64,000 bases of DNA from Embleya hyalina. GTDB taxonomy: Bacteria; Actinomycetota; Actinomycetes; Streptomycetales; Streptomycetaceae. Below are positions 9,948 through 18,806 of the stretch, one piece after another. The stretch spans positions 1 to 64,000 of the forward strand of contig NZ_BIFH01000053.1 in NCBI RefSeq assembly GCF_003967355.1. Reading direction: 5' to 3'. How positions within the stretch are numbered: the first letter of the stretch is position 1; each line of letters opens with the position of its first letter. The notes below the pieces were generated by a model. That model did no database searches. It had not been told where the DNA came from and saw only the letters and a program-made list of their open reading frames with translations. A program made the position numbers and the translations under genes.

Positions 9948-10499
9948 TCACCCCCCACCGCGCCCGCCGACTGTGCGGCCGGCCGCCTGCGCGCCGGTGG
10001 TCGTCACCGCCACGGTGGGCGACAGATGGGCCGGACAGTGGGCGTCGACCAGGCGGGCGAGTCGCCGTTGCGCCTGCCGCTCGTCGGCGTCGATCCGCAG
10101 CGTGACCCGGATGGTGCCGCCCCCGGCGTCCTGGTCGTCGACGGTCAGCGCGGCCGGCGACCAGCCGTACACGGCCTCCGCTTCGAGCAGCAGCGCCGCC
10201 ACGGTGCCGCGACGGGCGAGCAGGCGCGGGGCGAGGTCGATCGCCGTACGCACCTGCTCCTCGGTCCAGTCGGGCTCGGTCCGGGCCCCGGAGATGTGCG
10301 CGAGCCAGGCCAGCCCGGGAGCGGGGCAGCGCCACGGGTCGAAGACGTCGGCCATCGCGTCCAAGCGCTCCTCCAACGGATCGGTCAACGCGTCGATGGC
10401 CGCCGCGAACGCCGAGGTGACGGGGTCGGCGGCATGGATCGCGGGTAGATGACCGTACGAACTCGCGGCGAGGGTCGTCGTGTTCGGGTCGGGGCACAT
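9948..10499 (-). CDS. Tail protein I family baseplate component
   Basis: This is a 183-residue protein starting at ATG 10499 with GGAG nine bases upstream. It contains the segment ERLDAMADVFDPWRCPAPGL followed by WLAHISGARTE and later LLARRGTVAALLLEAEAVYG. This arrangement is typical of phage tail protein I (P2 gpI-like, T4 gp53/Afp baseplate) proteins. It lies between the two J-like genes, 19 bases after the upstream one, which fits a wedge component. No membrane or signal sequence is present. Confidence 0.8.
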   Translation of the reverse strand: MCPDPNTTTLAASSYGHLPAIHAADPVTSAFAAAIDALTDPLEERLDAMADVFDPWRCPAPGLAWLAHISGARTEPDWTEEQVRTAIDLAPRLLARRGTVAALLLEAEAVYGWSPAALTVDDQDAGGGTIRVTLRIDADERQAQRRLARLVDAHCPAHLSPTVAVTTTGAQAAGRTVGGRGGG

Positions 10500-10518
10500 G
10501 GTTGGGGGCTCCGTCGGG

Positions 10519-12504
10519 TCAGATGTCGGATTCGGTGGCGACGTCGACCTCGCACAGCCGGGGCAGGCCGTGCTCGGGCAGGGTGACGACGTCGACCCGC
10601 GCGCCCCGAGCACGCAGCATCGTGTCGACCACGCGGTGGATCTCCGCGACGTCCTCCAGCGCGGAGAACACGTCCGCGGTGTGCACGGGCCGCCCCCATG
10701 GCCATCCCCGACCGTCGGGCCCGCCGACCCGAGGGTGGAAGTAGGCGTGCAGGCGACGGGCGACGATCTCCCGCACGTCCGAGACGCCGTCCCACGGGCG
10801 CACCGTCACATGCACGTCGAAGGACACCGGGGCACATCCCCCCACGGTCACGTGTTGGCCCAGCATGCGGGTGGATTCGACGCGGGACCGGGCGGCGCCG
10901 ACGAGTTCGCCGGGCGGGTGCGCCTCGTCGGGGCCCGGTGACGTGGTCGGATCGGCGGCGGAGGCGGGCACGAGCGACACGCGCAGGCCGCGTTCGTCGG
11001 GGCATCGGGTGGCGGTGGCCGTGCGGTCGCCCTTGAGGAAGTGAAAGGTGTCACCGACCACGACGACCGCGTCCGGGGAAGATCGGAACACCCGGGGAAG
11101 GGCCGGGAAGTCGACCGCGATCGTGGAGACGACGGGCGCGCCGGTGGGGGTGAGCTTCCGGTTCGCGTAGCGCGCGGGGCAGTGACAGTAGCGGTCGTCC
11201 ACGAAGAAGAAGAGGTCAACGGCATCGCTCCCGACGGCCGGTTGCACGCACGCGGCGTCCAGGCCCCGCGTGAACGGTTCGAGGTTCGGCACCAGGTCGG
11301 TGATCGGCCGCTGCGTCGCGTCGTCGTTCCATCGGTAGTGATCGCCCAGCGACCACAGGAAATGGCTCGGTTCGAACCAGAGGACCGCGTCGGCCCGGGC
11401 GAAGGGCATCTGTGGGTGTTCGACGTGCTTCCCGTCCAGGGTCGACCGGATGCATGTCCCGGCGGAGACCAATACGACACGTTGCTGGTCCACCGCCCAG
11501 GCGGTATCCACACGGGAGGGGCGAGGCGGGGTCTGGAGGGCGACCGGTACGGGATCCGCCGGCGCCGGTTCCTCGGGGCCGACACGCACGCGGGCCAGGA
11601 GCGGGAGGTCGTCCAACACCCGTTCGAGGTCGGCGGCGGTCACCGCGCGAGCGGGCGGCGTCAGGTCGAGGCGGGCCCGTCGGAGGGCCTGGTCCACGTC
11701 CTCCGCGTCCGCGCCCGGGGACAGGATGCTCGTGATGACGGCCTCGACGTCCGAGCCGGTCAGGATCGTGCCGACGGACAGCGCCCCGGGGCTGCCGACA
11801 CCCACGCGGTACGCGGCCGTGATCACGGCGCCGCGAGAGGGGACTCCGCCGTGTCGACGCGCCCCCTCGGCGTACGGAACCCGCGGCCCGAACACGACCT
11901 CCCCGCACGCGTCGTCCCAGATGTGCACCCGGTCGTCGACCCGTCGGCGGGCGAACGTCGGCACCACACGCCAGGGTTCGCCGTCGACGGCCACACGAAG
12001 GAACGACTCGTCGGGATCGAGCGGGTGATCGGGCCGATGCGGACGCCGGCCGGCGGCGAAGCGCTGGCCGGGTTCGCCGGTGGAGACGCCGAGCGTTTCG
12101 TGCACGCGCCGCAGGCAGGCGGCCTCGGCGAGGGTGTCCTTCGCCGCCGCCAGGGCCGTGGTGGTGTACAGGACGAGGCCGTCGGCGGTGGTGAGCGGGG
12201 TGTCGGCGGGCAGCGCGGTCTTCGGCGGGCGGGTGACGCGCAGGCGCACCCGGGTGGGTGACGCCGGCGCGGGCGCGATGCCCATCAGCCGCAACAGGCG
12301 GGCGCGGACGGCGGGTGTGGTGCGGTCGACCCGGTAGAGGAGTTGGTCGACGCGTTGGGCGCAGGCCTCGATGAGGGTGATGCCGGGGTCGGAGACGTTG
12401 TGGTCGGTCCAGCCGGGGGCGCGGTCGGGCAGGGTGCGCTTGGCCGCGTCGACGAGCTGTTGAAAGGGGGTGTCGTCCAGGTCGGGCAGGGTGGGCCGGT
12501 CCAC
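10519..12504 (-). CDS. Baseplate assembly protein, J-like (Afp11/Pvc11 type)
   Basis: This is a 661-residue protein with GTG at 12504, six bases after the gp25 stop. The N-terminus (GWTDHNVSDPGITLIEACAQ, then VDQLLYRVDRTTPAVRARLLRLMGI) is diagnostic of the putative baseplate assembly proteins of eCIS and related tails. The C-terminal part (HAYFHPRVGGPDGRGWPWGR, then VFSALEDVAEIHRV) is the conserved end shared with the 1026-residue paralogue. It should form the inner baseplate wedge around the spike hub. Gene order gp25, J-like, tail I, J-like is standard for these loci. Confidence 0.85.
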   Translation of the reverse strand: MDRPTLPDLDDTPFQQLVDAAKRTLPDRAPGWTDHNVSDPGITLIEACAQRVDQLLYRVDRTTPAVRARLLRLMGIAPAPASPTRVRLRVTRPPKTALPADTPLTTADGLVLYTTTALAAAKDTLAEAACLRRVHETLGVSTGEPGQRFAAGRRPHRPDHPLDPDESFLRVAVDGEPWRVVPTFARRRVDDRVHIWDDACGEVVFGPRVPYAEGARRHGGVPSRGAVITAAYRVGVGSPGALSVGTILTGSDVEAVITSILSPGADAEDVDQALRRARLDLTPPARAVTAADLERVLDDLPLLARVRVGPEEPAPADPVPVALQTPPRPSRVDTAWAVDQQRVVLVSAGTCIRSTLDGKHVEHPQMPFARADAVLWFEPSHFLWSLGDHYRWNDDATQRPITDLVPNLEPFTRGLDAACVQPAVGSDAVDLFFFVDDRYCHCPARYANRKLTPTGAPVVSTIAVDFPALPRVFRSSPDAVVVVGDTFHFLKGDRTATATRCPDERGLRVSLVPASAADPTTSPGPDEAHPPGELVGAARSRVESTRMLGQHVTVGGCAPVSFDVHVTVRPWDGVSDVREIVARRLHAYFHPRVGGPDGRGWPWGRPVHTADVFSALEDVAEIHRVVDTMLRARGARVDVVTLPEHGLPRLCEVDVATESDI

Positions 12505-12510
12505 GTGGGG

Positions 12511-12936
12511 TCACCGTCCGGGGTTCGGGGCGGGGGCGGAGGGCGCGGTGTAGAAGGGGTAGACCAGGTTGCGGGGTTGGTTGGTGGCGCGCGGGCGGTA
12601 TCGGATGTCGAGGTAGAGCACGTCGGGCCGGTCGGGGTCGACGCTGACGAGGACATCGTCGACGTCGACGCGGGGTTCGAAGCGTTCGAGGGCGGTGCGC
12701 ACGTGGGTTTCCGCCTGTGCGGCGGTGGCGGCGTCGTGGGGGTCGAAGACCAGGCCGTGGATGGCGCAGCCGAATTCGGGTCGCATGGGGCGTTCACCGG
12801 GGACGGTCGACAGGATGAGCGTGATGGACTGTTCGATGTCGGTGATGCCGTCGGCGGTGGCGATGCGGCCGTCGCGGGTGATGGTGGCGGGGTGGGCCCA
12901 GCCGGTGCCGATGATGTCGTCCTGGTCGGTGTTCAC
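12511..12936 (-). CDS. GPW/gp25-family baseplate protein
   Basis: This is a 141-residue protein with GTG at 12936, four bases after the spike gene's stop. It contains the gp25 signature region: SITLILSTVPGERPMRPEFG, then a central IHGLVFDP and an ALERFEPRV segment. T4 gp25-like proteins sit at the baseplate-sheath interface and seed sheath polymerisation. The length is normal for the family. Confidence 0.9.
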   Translation of the reverse strand: MNTDQDDIIGTGWAHPATITRDGRIATADGITDIEQSITLILSTVPGERPMRPEFGCAIHGLVFDPHDAATAAQAETHVRTALERFEPRVDVDDVLVSVDPDRPDVLYLDIRYRPRATNQPRNLVYPFYTAPSAPAPNPGR

Positions 12937-12940
12937 GGGG

Positions 12941-14794
12941 TCAGGCCTTTCCGATGTCGACCCGGCTGCCGACGATGGCGACGCGGTCGGTGGCCTTGAG
13001 GCGGATGTTGGCGGCCTCGAACTCGAGGTCGCCCGTTCGAGTACGCACGTGCAGGGCTCCGGTGCGGCCGTCCAGGCGGAGCTCGACGGCGTGGCCGCCG
13101 GTGCCGGTGGTCAGGACGATGGCGGCGTCGCGGCCGTCGAGGTGGATGGCGGTCCGTTTGTCGCGGGGTCCGGCGTCGAGGGCGACGGCGGTGTCGCGGC
13201 GGTCGAGGAACAGGCGGGCGCCGGTGCCGTCGGCCGTCTCGGTGGTCAGGCGCACGCCCTGGAGGCCGTTGTCCTGGGTGAGGAGTTCGACGCGATCGCC
13301 CGCGCGGGTGGCCCAGGAGCAGCGGTTGATCCGCCCCTGCTCGTCGAAGCGGGCCGGCGTGTGGTCGAGGGGGCGGTCGACGCCGTTGTGGAGGCCGCCC
13401 AGGACGTACGGGCGGTCGAGTCGGCCGTGTTCGAAGCCGACCAGGACCTCGTCCCCGACGGCGGGGCCGAACATGCCCGCGTTGCCCGCCGGTTGCAGGA
13501 CGCGGACCCAGTCGGTGAGGTAGTCCTCGGACAGCCACGGCAGTTTCAGGCGGACGGCGCCGTACCCGTCCCTGTCGGGCTTCTTGACGTCGTCGACCTG
13601 CCCGACGGCGACTCCGGGTGCGTGCATGGGCGGGGGCGGCGGGACGACCGGGGTCGGCCGGGGGCCGAAGGTGAGGTGGGTGGTGAGGGGTTGGTCCTCG
13701 GTGCACAGGTGGCGGCAGCGGGTGAGGGTGTACCGGCCGGTGAAGGGGGTGCCGGCGCCGGCGAAGGTCACCGGGTCTCCGGCGCGCAGTGTGGGGGTGC
13801 CGGAGATCTGCGCCTGCCACGTGGTGGAGGAGGCGGCCCGGTCGGCGGCGAGGGCCTTGGCGGCGTGGGTGGTCTCGGCGCGGGTGGTGTAGGGGCGGGC
13901 GGCGACGAGGAGGCGGGGTGGTTCGGGGTCGGCGAACGCGTGGACGAGGGTGCCGGCGGTGGTCGGGGTGTCGAGGCGGGTGCTGGTGGCGACGTCGACG
14001 CGCGTGCTCACGGCGGACTTGGTGTGGGGGTCCCAGCCGCGGACCTCGATCGCGGCGACCTGGCCCTGGGCGGACAGGGTGGCCTCCAGGCCCCGGAGGA
14101 TGCGGTCGTGGGGCAGCACCCGGCGGGGCGTGGGCGGGGTGGGCGGGGGTGCGTCGCGGGCGGGTCGCGGAGTGCGCAGCGCGATCTCGCCGTGGGCGAT
14201 CGCCAGGTCGAGGCCGCGTTCCTCGGCGAGGTGGAGCAGGAACTCGCGGTCGGTGAGGTTGAGTTGGTCGAAGCGGCGGCGAAGGCCCGGGTCGGGGTCG
14301 TCGACGCGGCCGACCTTCAGCGCTCCGCCGGCCGTCTTGTGGCGGCCGACCACGGTCTCGACGATCTCTCGCAGGGTTCGGTCGGCGTAGGCCTCGACGC
14401 GTCGGCCGCGGTCGAGGCGGTGGTCGAGGCTCTTGGCCCACAGCAGGGTGAACGTGCCGGGGGTCTCGCCCGTGTGCGGGTCGTCGGGGACGACGCGGGT
14501 GCCCAGCGCGATGATCTCGCCGGTGAACAGGGGTGGGGCCGAGGGGGTGTCGGCGCGGGCGGCGGCGTCGACGTCGACGGTGATGGTCAGGGGGCCCGCG
14601 ACGCGGGCGTGCTTGTGGTCGAGTACCGAGCGGCCCTGTTCGTCGCGAAAGACCAGGCAGGTCTGGTCGGGTTCGCCGATGGCGCTGTCCACCCAGGCGG
14701 TGACCAGTTGGCGGTGCAGACCCGGATCGGGTTTCCCGCCGCCGAGGGTGAGGTTCCAGCGGGCCGCGTGGGGGGCCGATTCCCGTTCATGCAC
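12941..14794 (-). CDS. VgrG/gp5-like central spike protein
   Basis: This is a 617-residue protein. GTG 14794 overlaps the end of the LysM gene by eight bases, suggesting coupled translation. The first 400 residues resemble the gp27-like hub domains (ADRTLREIVETVVGRHKTAG, then LNLTDREFLLHLAEERGLDL). The OB-fold gp5/VgrG domain follows (YGAVRLKLPWLSEDYLTDWV and GPAVGDEVLVGFEHGRLDRP). The end (about 525-617) is a short beta-helix-like needle with repeated DGR turns. No enzymatic extension is fused at the C-terminus. It should trimerise as the puncturing spike below the tube. Confidence 0.9.
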   Translation of the reverse strand: MHERESAPHAARWNLTLGGGKPDPGLHRQLVTAWVDSAIGEPDQTCLVFRDEQGRSVLDHKHARVAGPLTITVDVDAAARADTPSAPPLFTGEIIALGTRVVPDDPHTGETPGTFTLLWAKSLDHRLDRGRRVEAYADRTLREIVETVVGRHKTAGGALKVGRVDDPDPGLRRRFDQLNLTDREFLLHLAEERGLDLAIAHGEIALRTPRPARDAPPPTPPTPRRVLPHDRILRGLEATLSAQGQVAAIEVRGWDPHTKSAVSTRVDVATSTRLDTPTTAGTLVHAFADPEPPRLLVAARPYTTRAETTHAAKALAADRAASSTTWQAQISGTPTLRAGDPVTFAGAGTPFTGRYTLTRCRHLCTEDQPLTTHLTFGPRPTPVVPPPPPMHAPGVAVGQVDDVKKPDRDGYGAVRLKLPWLSEDYLTDWVRVLQPAGNAGMFGPAVGDEVLVGFEHGRLDRPYVLGGLHNGVDRPLDHTPARFDEQGRINRCSWATRAGDRVELLTQDNGLQGVRLTTETADGTGARLFLDRRDTAVALDAGPRDKRTAIHLDGRDAAIVLTTGTGGHAVELRLDGRTGALHVRTRTGDLEFEAANIRLKATDRVAIVGSRVDIGKA

Positions 14795-15506
14795 GGGCGG
14801 GCTCCTCGTCGTCTCCGGGCGCGGGCAGGAGCAGCAGGGTGCCGGTGGTGAGGCGGCGGGGGTCGTCGATGTCGTTGGCGCGGGCGATGCGGCGCCACCG
14901 GGTGGGGTCGCCGTAGACGCGCCAGGCCAGGAGGGGGAGGCTGTCGCCGGGTTCGAGTCGGTGGGTGGTGGGGCCGGTGGTGGAACGGCTCGTCGGGTTC
15001 TGTCCGGCGACGGTGCCGCCGACCTCTTCGAGGGTGAGCTCGCAGGTGGCGCGCAGGGGCATGCCGTCGGCGGCGAAGCGGGTGTAGGTGGCGGAGACGT
15101 CGGTGACCAGGGCGTAGAAGGCGACGGTGCGCGAACGTCCCCATTCCAGGCGGACCCAAGGCGGTGAGGCGGGCGGCACCGCGGCGCTGTGCGGCGTGGG
15201 GTGGCAGCAGGCGAGCAGGAGTTCGACCCGGTCCTGGACACCGCCGCGACGGCCGTCGTCGTCGAACAGCGCGCTCATGCGCAGCACACGCGGGGACGTA
15301 CCGACATATTGGGCCGGCGCGATGTCGGCGCCGGAGGGCGTGCTGACGCGGTGCCAGGTGGCGTTTTTGGTGACGGTGATGCGGTCGGGGTTGAAGTGCA
15401 GGTCGATGCGGTGGATTCGGGCGCCGGGGGTGGTGCCGGGAGCGGTGGGGGGTTCGTGGACGGCGAGGTGGGCGCGGACCGGTGTGGCGGCGAGGGCTTC
15501 GAGCAC
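14787..15506 (-). CDS. LysM-domain hub protein (Afp7/Pvc7-like)
   Basis: This is a 239-residue protein with GTG at 15506 after GAGGAGAA. A C-terminal LysM domain is visible (THRLEPGDSLPLLAWRVYGD, then RIARANDIDDPRRL and a TLLLLP end). The N-terminal part (HRIDLHFNPDRITVTKNATW) is typical of the small LysM hub proteins that link tube and spike in contractile injection systems. It sits between the second tube gene and the spike gene, the conserved order. Confidence 0.85.
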   Translation of the reverse strand: MLEALAATPVRAHLAVHEPPTAPGTTPGARIHRIDLHFNPDRITVTKNATWHRVSTPSGADIAPAQYVGTSPRVLRMSALFDDDGRRGGVQDRVELLLACCHPTPHSAAVPPASPPWVRLEWGRSRTVAFYALVTDVSATYTRFAADGMPLRATCELTLEEVGGTVAGQNPTSRSTTGPTTHRLEPGDSLPLLAWRVYGDPTRWRRIARANDIDDPRRLTTGTLLLLPAPGDDEEPARA

Positions 15507-15517
15507 GGGGATTCTCC

Positions 15518-15949
15518 TCAGAGAGTCACTTCGACGAAGCCGTCGTGAGTGATCTCCAGGGTCTCGCGGGCGGGTTGCGACTGGTCCGCGTCGAACGAGG
15601 GACCGCTCCAGCGCACCGGCAGCACGTTGGCGAGCACCCACCGGATCAGCGGCCGCCGGTCGGGACCGAGGGCGACGATCTGCCCGGGAAGGCCGAGGGG
15701 TTGGCGGATCTGTTGCCGCATCCACAGCCACACGAGGGTGGTCTGGCGGGTGAGGGGCCGGGTGAGGACGACGTTGGTGTAGCGCATGCGGGTGGGCAGG
15801 TGCCATACGTGGTCGTTGAGCCCGCCCTCGGTGTGCTCCTCGCTGTCGAGCACGCATCCCAGTCCGTCGCAGCCGGTGAAGGAGCCCAGGTCGCTGTCGC
15901 CGACGGAGATGTGGAACAGGGAGCTGACGGCGAACGGCTCGGAATGCAC
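15518..15949 (-). CDS. Second inner tube protein (gp19-like)
   Basis: This is a 143-residue protein from GTG 15949, with GGGAG upstream. It belongs to the conserved phage tail region/T4 gp19-like tube family: VHSEPFAVSSLFHISVGDSD, then a TEGGLNDHVWHLPTRMRYTN strand pair, LTRPLTRQTTLVWLW and a final THDGFVEVTL strand. Systems of this type often have two or more tube paralogues, one of which adapts the tube to the baseplate, and adjacency to the LysM hub supports that here. The same frame stays open and codon-typical upstream to about 16266 without an ATG, GTG or TTG before 16042; see the separate entry. Confidence 0.85.
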   Translation of the reverse strand: MHSEPFAVSSLFHISVGDSDLGSFTGCDGLGCVLDSEEHTEGGLNDHVWHLPTRMRYTNVVLTRPLTRQTTLVWLWMRQQIRQPLGLPGQIVALGPDRRPLIRWVLANVLPVRWSGPSFDADQSQPARETLEITHDGFVEVTL

Positions 15950-16269
15950 GGTAGGTCTCCCGGTCGGGACGGGCGGTGTGGACGGGGGGTTGGCGGCCGG
16001 GGCGGTCGCCGCGTTCTTCGCGGTGGGGACCGGGACCGGCACCCGGGCGGTGCGTGCCGGCGAGGTGAGCCGGAACCGGTCGTCGCCGTCCGGCGGTTGC
16101 TTGTTGGTACGGGTGGCCGGGTGCGCGCGCGGGCCGGGCTTGGCGGACTCGGTCGCCGGCCGGGTGCGGGCGCCGGTCGCCGCTCGTCGGTTGCGCCGGC
16201 CGGTGGCCCATCTGCGCGGATCGGGGCGGGAGTCGGCGTTGCGCCGCCACGCTTCGTGGAGGTCGTCAT
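15950..16269 (-). other. Coding-like stretch upstream of the second tube gene
   Basis: The ATG at 16269 overlaps the stop of the proline-rich gene (ATGA) and has a GGAGG ribosome site, but its own frame is Pro/Arg noise. The frame with the strongest third-position GC is instead that of the tube gene; it reads DDLHEAWRRNADSRPDPRRW, then GDDRFRLTSPARTARVP and runs into the tube protein. A single missing base just after the ATG would join the strong start to that frame and give a tube protein with a roughly 105-residue disordered N-terminus. Other possibilities are a start at GTG 16042 or a sequencing slip. Confidence 0.4.
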
Positions 16270-18644
16270 CGGGGTTCCTCCGCGCGGCTCCGGAAGGGGG
16301 TGAGACCGGCAGGGACGGGATGGCGGCGCGGCGCGCTCAGTCCGTGCACGGCACGGGCCACGATCTCGGTGTGGTGGCGGGCGATTTCGTGGGCGAGCGC
16401 GGCGGCGTCCGCAGGTGGGGAGGACGCGGGGGCCGCGGCGGCGGTGGTTGGTGTGGCGACATGGGGCGTTGCCGGGCGCGCCGGGGTGGCCACGGCGCTC
16501 GTGGGTGTGGGGGAGTGGGGCATCGGGTCTGCGGGCGGCGGGGACAAGGGGACGGCGGTCGCCGGAGGGCGGTCGATCGGGCGGCCCAATCGACCGGCAC
16601 CGGGGAGGTGGGCGGCGGGTTGGGTGCCGGCGGCGGGGGAGTGGTCGTCCGGGCGGGTCCGGTGGTGCCGGGCGTCGAAGGCGGGTCGGACGCGGGCGTG
16701 GGTACCCGGAGGCGCCTGGTGTCGGGTGAGCGGGTCGTGAGGGGTGCCGACAGGGTTCGTGCGCGGTGATGGATCGGCCGGATCGGCGTGGCGCGCGATC
16801 GGCGAGGGCGATGTGCCGAGGTGTGCCGGGAGGTCGATTCCGGTCGCGGTGGTGTGGGCCGAGTCGTGTCGGCGGCTCGGCGCCGGGCCCCGGAGTTGCG
16901 GCAGGGTCGCCGCGGCGGGGGCTTCCCGTGCGGTTGCGGCGCGGGATGCGGCAGCCGGGTGTCCGGGGTGGACGGGTGCCGATTGCCCGAGCGGCGGAAG
17001 GGCGACGCGCGCATCTCGGTGGGCCGACTCGCCCGGGTGGTCGGCGCCTTCGGGGACGGTCGGAGTGGCGAGCGGTCGGAGTGGGATCGTGTATCCGGGA
17101 TACGCGGACGATGAAGGCGCAGCGAGCGAGTCTCGGCGGGTTGCAGACTCGACGGCGTCGAGTTCACGCCGGGGAACGGCGGGGGAAACGATCGGTTCGC
17201 CCGATCCGGCGTGCGCGGTGGGGGCGTTGCCCGGGAGGTAGGGCGCCGAGCGCGGGGGCGCCGGGTGCTCGGTCGGAGGGGTGCTGTGCGCGTGCCGGGT
17301 GGGAGGATCGCCGTCGGTTTCGTGTTCGCTTCGGGGAACGGCCGAAGGGCCGACCGATTCGCCGGACTCGGCGTGCGCGGTATGGGTGTTGCCGGGGGCA
17401 CGGTGCGCCGGGTGCGTCGACACCGCGTATTCGGGCGGCGGAGGGGCACCGCACGTGTGCCGGGTGGGAGGATCGCCGGCGGCTTCGCGTTCGCTTGGCG
17501 GAACGGCCGAGGAGCCGACCGGTTCCCACACGTCGGCGTGTGGGGCGAGGGCGTTGTCCGGGGAAAGGAGCGACGGAGGCGTGCCGTGCGCGTGTCGCCG
17601 GGTGAGGGGCTCGGCGGGGCCGTCGTCTGCGCGTCCGGGAGTTGCCGGACCGGCGGTCGGGCCTCGGGGGTCGTCGTGTTCCGTATCCGCCTGCGCCAAC
17701 GAACGGATGTCGTTTCGCCGTTCGTTCGGCGTTGTCGCGCCGCGAAGGTCGGTTGCGTCGGTGTGCGAGTGCGCGGGCGTCCGAGCGTCGAGCCGCGTGG
17801 CGTCCACCGGCAGTGAATACCCGGGATCCGGTTGCGGGCAGTGGGCGGGGCCGTATACCGGGCGTGGGCCGGGGTGCGACGGGTGGTCGTGCGCGAAGGT
17901 GAGCTCTGGGGTGCCGAATTGCCCGAAAGGTCGTCGGGCGGGATCGACCTCGACGGATGTCTCGCGCGCACCGGCCGCAGCACGAAGGCCGCCATCGCGG
18001 GTGCTCGGGGCGGACGTGTCCACGTGCGCGGAGCCGGCGTGCGAAGGCCGCCGGTTCTTCCCTCCGGCGTGGTGGTCGGCCGGGTCGTCATGGAAGTCCC
18101 GGTGCCAGTCGGTGTGTTCGTCGGTGTATGCCGGGGACACAGGTGCGACGTCCGGCGCGGGCCATCGATCGCGGGCCGTCGGGTCCGATGCGTGCGCGGG
18201 CGCCCCACCGTGTTCACGACATGCGGCGGTCGTCGGGGCAGTCGGGTCGTCGTGACCGGGCCCGATGGTCGACGGCGGGAGCGGTGTGCCATCGGGTGCG
18301 GCCATCGTGCCGGAATGGCGGGGCGATACGAGGCCGCCCGCTTCGCCGGGATGGCGCAAAGGCGTTGCCTGATCGGCCGCCACGAAGGCATCCGACTCGT
18401 CGTCCGGGCCGGACGCCGGCCACAGGTCGAGCAGCGCGCGGCACGCCGACAGCGGGATCGCGCGCGGCAGTGGTCGGCTCGTGGTCGTGACCGTCGGGGC
18501 GGGGGTCCACGCGACCAGGTCCCTGCGCAGCGCGGCCAGCGGGCCGAGTACGAACCCTCGGGGCGTGAGCGACCCGGGCGGATCATCGCATCGCGACATC
18601 GAAGCGGGGACGGGCCGCGCAGGGCGGCGGCGTTCGGGGGCCAC
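16266..18644 (-). CDS. Long proline/histidine-rich repeat protein of the injection locus
   Basis: This is a 792-residue protein with GTG at 18644, three bases after the DUF6760-like gene; an ATG 15 codons in is an alternative start. Short ordered ends (LTPRGFVLGPLAALRRDLVA near the N-terminus and LAHEIARHHTEIVARAVHGL near the C-terminus) flank about 650 residues of low-complexity Pro, Ala, His, Thr and Ser. Within it, units of about 54-55 residues recur (phase marks near 17501, 17336 and 17174), each carrying a DPPTRH and a SAVP core. I do not recognise a family. Position inside the structural operon and length suggest a disordered ruler, tether or chaperone-like part; this is inference. Confidence 0.6.
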   Translation of the reverse strand: MAPERRRPARPVPASMSRCDDPPGSLTPRGFVLGPLAALRRDLVAWTPAPTVTTTSRPLPRAIPLSACRALLDLWPASGPDDESDAFVAADQATPLRHPGEAGGLVSPRHSGTMAAPDGTPLPPSTIGPGHDDPTAPTTAACREHGGAPAHASDPTARDRWPAPDVAPVSPAYTDEHTDWHRDFHDDPADHHAGGKNRRPSHAGSAHVDTSAPSTRDGGLRAAAGARETSVEVDPARRPFGQFGTPELTFAHDHPSHPGPRPVYGPAHCPQPDPGYSLPVDATRLDARTPAHSHTDATDLRGATTPNERRNDIRSLAQADTEHDDPRGPTAGPATPGRADDGPAEPLTRRHAHGTPPSLLSPDNALAPHADVWEPVGSSAVPPSEREAAGDPPTRHTCGAPPPPEYAVSTHPAHRAPGNTHTAHAESGESVGPSAVPRSEHETDGDPPTRHAHSTPPTEHPAPPRSAPYLPGNAPTAHAGSGEPIVSPAVPRRELDAVESATRRDSLAAPSSSAYPGYTIPLRPLATPTVPEGADHPGESAHRDARVALPPLGQSAPVHPGHPAAASRAATAREAPAAATLPQLRGPAPSRRHDSAHTTATGIDLPAHLGTSPSPIARHADPADPSPRTNPVGTPHDPLTRHQAPPGTHARVRPAFDARHHRTRPDDHSPAAGTQPAAHLPGAGRLGRPIDRPPATAVPLSPPPADPMPHSPTPTSAVATPARPATPHVATPTTAAAAPASSPPADAAALAHEIARHHTEIVARAVHGLSAPRRHPVPAGLTPFRSRAEEPR
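17160..17660. repeat. Degenerate tandem repeats, about 162-165 bp
   Basis: The plus-strand sequence GAACGGC followed by a GATCGG- or GACCG-type segment recurs at about 17174, 17336 and 17501. Flanking blocks (TGCGCGTGCCGGG-type and GGATCGCCG) recur in register. The unit is an in-frame multiple of three within the proline-rich protein. Confidence 0.6.
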
Positions 18645-18647
18645 GGG

Positions 18648-18806
18648 TCACGCTCGCTCGTGGCCGGTCGACGTGAGTTCGGCGATCTGACGCACCCAGT
18701 CGCGGCGCTCGTGGTGGGCCAACGAAAGGATCTCTGCGCGCGACCAGTGGAAGTGCCCGGCGATGCGGGCGCTTTCGCGCAGCAGTACGGCGACGGGGTG
18801 CGTCAT
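18648..18806 (-). CDS. DUF6760-like small injection-system protein
   Basis: This is a 52-residue protein. ATG 18806 overlaps the stop of the upstream gene (ATGA). The sequence begins MTHPVAVLLRESARIAGHFH, continues WSRAEILSLAHHERRDWVRQ and ends GHERA. It has the layout of the tiny DUF6760 proteins found beside tail-assembly genes in eCIS loci: hydrophobic start, a H[FYL]HWS turn and an LxHxxRRxWVxxI helix. It is tightly coupled to both neighbours. Function is unknown; its position suggests a role with the tail-assembly-like protein. Confidence 0.75.
   Translation of the reverse strand: MTHPVAVLLRESARIAGHFHWSRAEILSLAHHERRDWVRQIAELTSTGHERA

Noticed and set aside
6731-10105. A very long plus-strand open frame (over 1100 codons) opposite the large baseplate gene
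   Set aside because: It is Gly/Arg-rich noise produced by high GC; the minus strand carries conserved baseplate sequence.
17160-17660. Possible CRISPR-like or minisatellite array
   Set aside because: The repeats are long, degenerate and in-frame multiples of three within a coding region, with no spacers; they are protein repeats.
16250-18586. Other open frames over the proline-rich gene region
   Set aside because: Compositional repeats keep several frames open. I kept the 16266-18644 frame because it is coupled to the upstream gene and has ordered, helix-like ends, but certainty is lower here than elsewhere.
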